A program made the translations under genes and the position numbers. From Desulfobacterales bacterium (GTDB lineage Bacteria; Desulfobacterota; Desulfobacteria; Desulfobacterales; QNYZ01): DNA of 13,591 nt. The stretch covers positions 1-13,591 of the forward strand of contig JAOZUU010000019.1 of NCBI GenBank assembly GCA_029938515.1. Direction: 5' to 3'. The notes under the pieces were generated by a model. It saw only the letters and a list, made by a program, of their open reading frames with translations, made no database searches and was not told where the DNA came from. Positions 7,736 to 13,591 of this stretch are shown here, piece by piece. How positions within the stretch are numbered: position 1 is the stretch's first letter; the number at the start of each line of letters is the position of its first letter.

Positions 7736-7777
7736 TAATCATATAAGCGAAATTTTGCTTGTTCTTATGATGATCTT

Positions 7778-7850
7778 TTGATAATCTTATTGTTTATGCA
7801 ATCTAAATTGGTATCATCGATTTATATTGTTGGTGCTTTTTAGTTAAAAT
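7778..7850 (+). promoter_or_regulatory. Candidate promoter region of the mre operon
   Basis: The 144-base gap 7736-7879 is AT-rich and holds two sigma70-like candidates, each 9 of 12 matches with an 18-base spacer: TTGATA (7778-7783) with TCTAAA (7802-7807), and TTTATA (7821-7826) with TAAAAT (7845-7850). The second would give a leader of about 20 bases before the mreB ATG. No clear terminator for the preceding gene is seen, so readthrough from ldcA is also possible. Confidence 0.4.
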
Positions 7851-7873
7851 GAACGGAAATTGATAGTAAATGA

Positions 7874-8920
<1,047 letters not shown>

Positions 8921-8923
8921 GGT

Positions 8924-9760
8924 ATGTTCTCCAGAAGAACGGTGGTGATACTGGGTGTGCTTTTTTTTATCGCCGCCAACATTCTTTTTTTAACCATTGG
9001 CAGTCGCAGCCAAACGACTTCTTTCCTGCCTTATCGTGTGACCCTGTCTTTGGTAGCACCTCTCCAGGAAATTTTTACCCGATGGATTCGATTCAATGAA
9101 GACATCTGGAAACATTACTTTTATCTAGTCACGGCCGCCAAGGAAAACAATCGGCTGAAACAAGCCCTGAATGATGCCGAGGCAAAGCTCAACCAGCAGG
9201 AAGAGCTGACCCTGGCCAATCAGCGGTTCCGCCGGCTGCTCGATTTTAAACAAACCGCTGCCAGAGAGGTTGTCGCCGCCGAAGTGATCAGCAGGGACCC
9301 ATCTCCCTGGTTTAAGACGGTTGTTATTAACAAGGGGAAAAGCGACGGTATTGGAAAGGGTTATCCCGTGGCTATGTCAGAGGGGATCGTTGGGCAAATC
9401 ATTGAAATTTCAAAAAATTATGCCAAGGTACTATTGCTAATCGATCGAAACAGTGCCGTCGATGGCGTCGTCCAGCGATCCCGGGCTAGAGGCGTCGTCA
9501 AAGGGGGTGAGGAGGCACAATGCATGTTTGAATATTTATTGCGCAAGCATGATGTCAGCGTGGAGGATATGATTGTTACATCAGGTCTTGACGGTGTTTA
9601 CCCCAAAGGATTGCCCATTGGAAAAGTGATAACCGTGGAACGTCCCCATGCCGGAATTTTTCAGCATGTATTGGTGGCCCCATTTGTGGATTTTGAAAAA
9701 CTAGAAGAGGTTATCGTGATGATGCCGCCTTTGAGGCATGATTTGGAGACAGGCCGGTGA
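8924..9760 (+). CDS. mreC: Rod shape-determining protein MreC
   Basis: MreC is a periplasmic scaffold anchored in the inner membrane that activates PBP2-RodA. The 278-aa protein shows one N-terminal membrane segment (about residues 7-26), a coiled-coil region (about 65-105, rich in Glu, Gln, Lys and Leu) and a C-terminal double beta-barrel domain. Conserved MreC phrases include DPSPWFKTVVINKGKSDGI, LLIDRNSAVDGVVQRSRARG and VTSGLDGVYPKGLPIGKV. It starts 3 bases after the mreB stop, and its last codons overlap mreD by 4 bases (GTGA), suggesting coupled translation. Confidence 0.96.
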   Translation: MFSRRTVVILGVLFFIAANILFLTIGSRSQTTSFLPYRVTLSLVAPLQEIFTRWIRFNEDIWKHYFYLVTAAKENNRLKQALNDAEAKLNQQEELTLANQRFRRLLDFKQTAAREVVAAEVISRDPSPWFKTVVINKGKSDGIGKGYPVAMSEGIVGQIIEISKNYAKVLLLIDRNSAVDGVVQRSRARGVVKGGEEAQCMFEYLLRKHDVSVEDMIVTSGLDGVYPKGLPIGKVITVERPHAGIFQHVLVAPFVDFEKLEEVIVMMPPLRHDLETGR

Positions 9761-10281
9761 CCTATCTTTTTCATATCGGTATGGGAATGATCATCATTGT
9801 TCTGCAAACGACGATCTTTCATCATATGGGCCTGGTTATCGGCTTTTATGATCTTCTCATCGTGCAAATCATCTATCTTGGCCTCTATCGTCCTCTGCGG
9901 GAGAGCCTGGTAATTATCGGCCTGGTCGGCTTCGCCATGGACAGTCTCACCGGCGGGCCGTATGGATTATATCTTACCACCTATCTATGGGTTTTTGCCG
10001 GTGTCCGATGGTCCCTGGCCTATTTCCATTTAAGCAACACCTTTATTTTCCCATTTGTTGTGGCTTTCGGGGTGATGCTGGAGAACCTGATTCACCTGGC
10101 GGGAACCGTATCGTTAGAATCCGCCTCGGTCAGTATCGCGCGGGCTGATTTTCGCACAGTCACACTTCAATTGCTGTGGGCGGTATTCACCGGCCCACTG
10201 GCTCTGATTTTACTGAATATGTTGTCCCAGCACTCGGGAAAATGGTTCCTTCGTTTGGTAACGGCCGGAAAAGAAGATTGA
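9757..10281 (+). CDS. mreD: Rod shape-determining membrane protein MreD
   Basis: MreD is an integral inner-membrane protein of the elongasome. The 174-aa sequence is almost wholly hydrophobic with about five membrane helices and the typical MreD features: a helix with FYDLLIVQIIYLGLYRPLRE, then GFAMDSLTGGPYGLYLTTYL. I use the GTG at 9757, which overlaps the mreC stop and is preceded by a GGAG at about 9745-9748; an ATG at 9781 would remove part of the first helix. pbp2 follows 12 bases later. Confidence 0.93.
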   Translation: MTYLFHIGMGMIIIVLQTTIFHHMGLVIGFYDLLIVQIIYLGLYRPLRESLVIIGLVGFAMDSLTGGPYGLYLTTYLWVFAGVRWSLAYFHLSNTFIFPFVVAFGVMLENLIHLAGTVSLESASVSIARADFRTVTLQLLWAVFTGPLALILLNMLSQHSGKWFLRLVTAGKED

Positions 10282-10293
10282 GTATGGCATGAA

Positions 10294-12147
10294 ATGGTAA
10301 ATTATCTGAACAAGATAGAGATGGAATGGCTCAAAAGGCGCCTGACGTATGTCCTGTTCACGATCCTCGCGGTTTTTTGTCTGCTGGTTGTCCGGTTATT
10401 CTATTTGCAGATTTTGAGCGGGAATAAATACCGGCAGTTATCAGCCAATAATTGTATCCGCCTTCAAACCGTTGATGCTCCCCGGGGCCTGATTTTTGAC
10501 CGCAACGGCGATATGCTGGTGGATAATCGGCCTTCATTTGATCTCTCGATTATACCCAAAGATGCTGAACCGGTGGATAAAACCATTGCCAAGCTGGCCG
10601 CTTATACCCATGTTCCCAAATTTCAACTGGTCGAAAAGTTTGGCGCCAAAAAGGGGTTATCGGCTTATAAACCCGTATTATTGAAACGGGATATCGGCCG
10701 AGATATGCTGGCGGCCATTGAAGTGAACCAATTCGATCTACCCGGCGTACTGGTTGATGTGAGACCGATCCGACACTATATCAATGCGCAAAGCGCGGCC
10801 CATCTCATCGGGTATATGGGAGAGATTAATTCCAACGAGCTTAAAAAAGATGAATTTTTCGAAAAAAAGCAGGGCGACCATATCGGTAAATTCGGCGTGG
10901 AAAGATCATTTGAGCATATATTGAGCGGTCAGCGTGGCGGCCGGCAGGTGGAGGTCAATTCCAGTGGACGGATTGTACAGGTCCTGAAGGCCGTGCCGGC
11001 CAAACCCGGGCGCAATATCTATTTAACCATTGATAAAAAACTACAGCAGAAAGCCGAATCCCTCATGAACGGCAAATCCGGTGCCGTGGTGGCAATGGAT
11101 CCGAATAATGGCCAGATACTGGCGTTGGTCAGCAGTCCCGCCTTTGATCAAAATGCATTTGTCGGTGGTTTGACCCAAAAATACTGGCAATCACTGATTT
11201 CAAATCCGTTTCATCCCATGACCCACAAGGCCATTCAGGGCGAATATCCCCCGGGTTCAACCTATAAAATTGTTACGGCCATGGCGGGTCTGGAAGAAGG
11301 GGTGATCGATGAGAACACGGTGCTCTTTTGCCCGGGGCAATATCGGCTCGGTAACCGGGTATTCAGATGCTGGAAAAGAGGCGGACACGGACAGGTATCC
11401 ATTGAAAAAGCCTTGACGGAATCCTGCGACGTGTATTTTTATCAGGTCGGTCTAAAGCTCGGCGTCGATCGACTGGCATGGTACGCCAAGTCGTGCGGAC
11501 TTGGCGCAACAACCGGTATCCGTTTATCCCATGAGAGCGACGGATTGATTCCCACGGCGGCATGGAAAAAACGAAAAACAGGAGTGAGCTGGCAGCGCGG
11601 AGAGACCCTGTCCATTGCCATTGGTCAGGGGTTTAATCTGACGACTCCGCTTCAAATGGCTGTGCTAACCGCGGCGGTAGCCAACGGGGGAAATCGGTAC
11701 CGGCCCTTGATAGTAAAAGAAACTGTAACAGCCGAAGGTGAAGTGGTCAGCCGGTTTGAAAAACAGCTGGTCGGCAAGTTGCCTGTCAGCAATGCAAATC
11801 TCGAACTCATCCGGCGAGGGCTCTGGCAGGTCGTGAATGGGAAAAGAGGCACCGCGCGCATCGCTAAATTAAAAGATATCGAGATCAGTGGAAAAACGGG
11901 AACGGCCCAGGTTTTCAGCCGCAAAACGAATGAAAGTATGAAGGAAGAACACCTGTCATACCATCTGAAATCGCATGCCTGGTTTGTTGCCTATGCGCCC
12001 GCTGAAAACCCCCAGATCGCTGTGTCGGTATTAGTCGAACATGGTGAACATGGATCCAGCAGCGCTTCGCCGATTGCCAGAGAGGTAATCGCCACGTATC
12101 TCCAAGAGGGAACTCAGTTTCTACACACAAAATCAGATAAATTTTAA
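10294..12147 (+). CDS. mrdA: Penicillin-binding protein 2 (elongasome transpeptidase)
   Basis: This class B PBP cross-links peptide stems of new glycan made by RodA during lateral wall growth. The 617-aa protein has one N-terminal membrane helix (about residues 17-41), the pedestal/dimerisation region beginning at VDAPRGLIFDRNGDMLVDNRP, and the transpeptidase domain with all three active-site motifs: STYK (Ser322-Lys325), SCD (377-379) and KTG (534-536). HIGKFGVERSFEHILSG is typical of PBP2. The length is near that of Escherichia coli PBP2. The start at 10294 has no strong Shine-Dalgarno; an ATG at 10321 (residue 10) is a plausible alternative that would still keep the membrane helix. The stop codon directly abuts the rodA ATG. 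No motif is missing, so it should be a beta-lactam target. Confidence 0.97.
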   Translation: MVNYLNKIEMEWLKRRLTYVLFTILAVFCLLVVRLFYLQILSGNKYRQLSANNCIRLQTVDAPRGLIFDRNGDMLVDNRPSFDLSIIPKDAEPVDKTIAKLAAYTHVPKFQLVEKFGAKKGLSAYKPVLLKRDIGRDMLAAIEVNQFDLPGVLVDVRPIRHYINAQSAAHLIGYMGEINSNELKKDEFFEKKQGDHIGKFGVERSFEHILSGQRGGRQVEVNSSGRIVQVLKAVPAKPGRNIYLTIDKKLQQKAESLMNGKSGAVVAMDPNNGQILALVSSPAFDQNAFVGGLTQKYWQSLISNPFHPMTHKAIQGEYPPGSTYKIVTAMAGLEEGVIDENTVLFCPGQYRLGNRVFRCWKRGGHGQVSIEKALTESCDVYFYQVGLKLGVDRLAWYAKSCGLGATTGIRLSHESDGLIPTAAWKKRKTGVSWQRGETLSIAIGQGFNLTTPLQMAVLTAAVANGGNRYRPLIVKETVTAEGEVVSRFEKQLVGKLPVSNANLELIRRGLWQVVNGKRGTARIAKLKDIEISGKTGTAQVFSRKTNESMKEEHLSYHLKSHAWFVAYAPAENPQIAVSVLVEHGEHGSSSASPIAREVIATYLQEGTQFLHTKSDKF

Positions 12148-13251
12148 ATGTTTGATCGGCGACTAGTGGCATATTTTGACTGGGGGTTGTTGGGATTAAC
12201 TCTTATCCTGGCGACGATCGGTGTTCTTACCATCTACAGTGCGGTGAATGCCGGTGGTCCGACCTATCAGCAGAATCTGTACCTGAAGCAATTAACCTGG
12301 TTCGGGATCGGGGCCGTCCTGATGGCTGTATTTTTTATCTTCAGCTATAAGCGGTTTGATCAATATGCAGTGATTATTTATTTCGGTTGCCTGGGGCTAT
12401 TGGCCAGTGTCCTTATCTTTGGTAAATACGTGGGTGGCTCCAGGCGCTGGATAGCGGTCGGTCCCATATCGCTGCAACCCTCGGAAATAATGAAAGTCGC
12501 GCTGGTTATCATGCTGGCCCATTATTTTTCACGGCATCTTAAGAGAGATGGACTTACCTTGCGGGACTTGATTCAACCCATGCTAATCGTTTTACTGCCA
12601 TGCGTATTAATTCTCAAGCAGCCTGATCTGGGAACAGCCATGGTTCTGGTCCTGATTGCCGGATCAATGACCCTTTTTTGCGGTATTGGTCGACGGACCT
12701 TTCTTTTGCTTGTTACGGGCGGGGCGGTATCCATCCCGCTGATCTGGTCCCTGTTGAAAAACTACCAGAAACAGCGGATCTTGACGTTTCTGAATCCGGA
12801 ACGGGACCCCTTGGGGACTGGCTACCATATCATCCAGTCGAAGATTGCCATTGGATCCGGAGGTGTTTCGGGGAAGGGGTATCTGGAGGGCACCCAAAAT
12901 GCCCTTTCGTTTTTACCCGAGCAGCATACCGACTTTATCTTTTCAGTTCTGGCCGAGGAGTGGGGTTTTATGGGAGCCGGTCTGGTGATTATTCTTTTCC
13001 TGCTGGTTTTGCTATGGGGGCTGAATATCGCCCATAAGTGTCGTGATTCCTTTGGGATTCTATTGGTAGTGGGAGTTAGTGCAATTATTTTCTGGGAAAT
13101 GTTTATCAATATCGGGATGGTCATGGGCTTGATGCCCGTGGTGGGTGTTCCCCTGCCGCTCATCAGTTACGGTGGGTCATCGACGCTCACTATCATGATC
13201 GCAATCGGTCTGATGCTCAACGTGAGTATGCGGCGATTTATGTTTGAATAA
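12148..13251 (+). CDS. rodA: Peptidoglycan glycosyltransferase RodA (SEDS family)
   Basis: RodA polymerises lipid II into glycan strands in the inner membrane and works as a pair with PBP2, encoded immediately before it. The 367-aa protein has about ten membrane helices. SEDS signatures are present: GGSRRWIAVGPISLQPSEIMK, LKQPDLGTAMVL, SFLPEQHTDFIFSVLAEEWGF and GVPLPLISYGGSSTL. The Asp in EQHTDFIFS is residue 262 here, which aligns with the functionally essential Asp of RodA proteins. The ATG directly follows the pbp2 TAA, so translation is probably coupled. It is the last gene of the operon; no clear intrinsic terminator is seen after 13251. Confidence 0.97.
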   Translation: MFDRRLVAYFDWGLLGLTLILATIGVLTIYSAVNAGGPTYQQNLYLKQLTWFGIGAVLMAVFFIFSYKRFDQYAVIIYFGCLGLLASVLIFGKYVGGSRRWIAVGPISLQPSEIMKVALVIMLAHYFSRHLKRDGLTLRDLIQPMLIVLLPCVLILKQPDLGTAMVLVLIAGSMTLFCGIGRRTFLLLVTGGAVSIPLIWSLLKNYQKQRILTFLNPERDPLGTGYHIIQSKIAIGSGGVSGKGYLEGTQNALSFLPEQHTDFIFSVLAEEWGFMGAGLVIILFLLVLLWGLNIAHKCRDSFGILLVVGVSAIIFWEMFINIGMVMGLMPVVGVPLPLISYGGSSTLTIMIAIGLMLNVSMRRFMFE

Positions 13252-13265
13252 TTTATACGAAGCCA

Positions 13266-13591
13266 TCAAAACGTGTAACCCAGTGAAAAATTAAAAGCGC
13301 CGGCACTCTCACCGGATTGTCGGTTCAGCTTGTATCCATAGAGAATTTGGTGGTAATACTGATTTAGCGCTTTGATGTCTTCTTTGAGTTCGTTTTAGAT
13401 AAAACGTCCCGCGATTCCCCATGCCAGTGATCTTTGCCAGGTTTTCATTTGACGCTTGAGCTGAGAATTAGCAAGCGAATGGTTGCATGAAAAATTCAAA
13501 AGACAAACCGGCAAAAGGGACTGTCAGAAAAAAGTTTGAATCATCGTCCCGCCGATATTAGTCAGCTGGTCGTTTTGTTTAAAATAAGTTG
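13266..13591 (-). pseudogene. Decayed reading frame ending like an outer-membrane beta-barrel protein
   Basis: The 340 bases after rodA have no intact gene. On the minus strand one frame runs in from the window edge and ends with the TGA at 13266-13268. Its last residues, SGESAGAFNFSLGYTF, alternate polar and hydrophobic residues and end in Phe, the usual closing strand of an outer-membrane beta-barrel. The frame has at least two internal stops (13524-13526 and 13395-13397). Between them the adjacent frame reads NFFLTVPFAGLSFEFF, as if frameshifts also occurred. Fragments that look like real protein include YFKQNDQLTNIGGTMIQTFF, MKTWQRSLAWGIAGRF and NELKEDIKALNQYYHQ. The family is not recognised, and the 5' part lies beyond the window. 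It faces rodA convergently. Confidence 0.4.

Noticed and set aside
7746..7760. Short AAGC...GCTT palindrome after the serine hydrolase as a terminator
   Set aside because: The stem is AT-rich with almost no loop and is not followed by a clean T tract, so it does not support a terminator call.

Overview
The window looks like chromosomal DNA from a Gram-negative bacterium, most plausibly a Desulfobacterota (Desulfobacterales-like) organism. That placement is an inference from protein character, the compact mreBCD-pbp2-rodA order and CCA-encoding tRNA genes; no marker gene here settles it. Most of the window is core chromosome. The only mobile DNA is at the left edge.

Layout. (1) 1-1141: the 3' part of an insertion sequence with a DDE transposase cut by the window edge. 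(2) 1142-1418: a short interval with a possible promoter and GC-rich inverted repeats. (3) 1419-4632: a tight + strand run of a 110-aa protein of unknown function, a PlsC-type lysophosphatidate acyltransferase and the FtsK/SpoIIIE DNA translocase. (4) 4653-5276: a small class I SAM-dependent methyltransferase. (5) 5334-5571, minus strand: tRNA-Pro(GGG) then tRNA-Arg(CCU), with a good promoter upstream of tRNA-Pro and a hairpin where they converge with the methyltransferase gene. (6) 5732-7735: LD-carboxypeptidase LdcA and an SxxK serine hydrolase. (7) 7880-13251: the rod-shape elongasome operon mreB-mreC-mreD-pbp2(mrdA)-rodA. (8) 13252-13591: no intact gene; on the minus strand a decayed reading frame ends like an outer-membrane beta-barrel protein.

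The theme is the cell envelope and division. FtsK couples septation to chromosome segregation, PlsC makes phosphatidic acid for membrane lipids, LdcA trims recycled murein peptides, and MreBCD with PBP2 and RodA builds the lateral wall: RodA polymerises glycan strands, PBP2 cross-links them, and MreB/C/D position and activate the pair. Overlapping or abutting genes (mreC/mreD share 4 bp; pbp2 and rodA touch) indicate translational coupling.

I found no CRISPR array, phage, toxin-antitoxin pair or defence island, and no convincing undescribed system. The items most worth a second look are the uncharacterised serine hydrolase beside ldcA, the unknown 110-aa protein before plsC, the decayed beta-barrel gene after rodA, and long G runs inside glycine motifs of mreB and ldcA.
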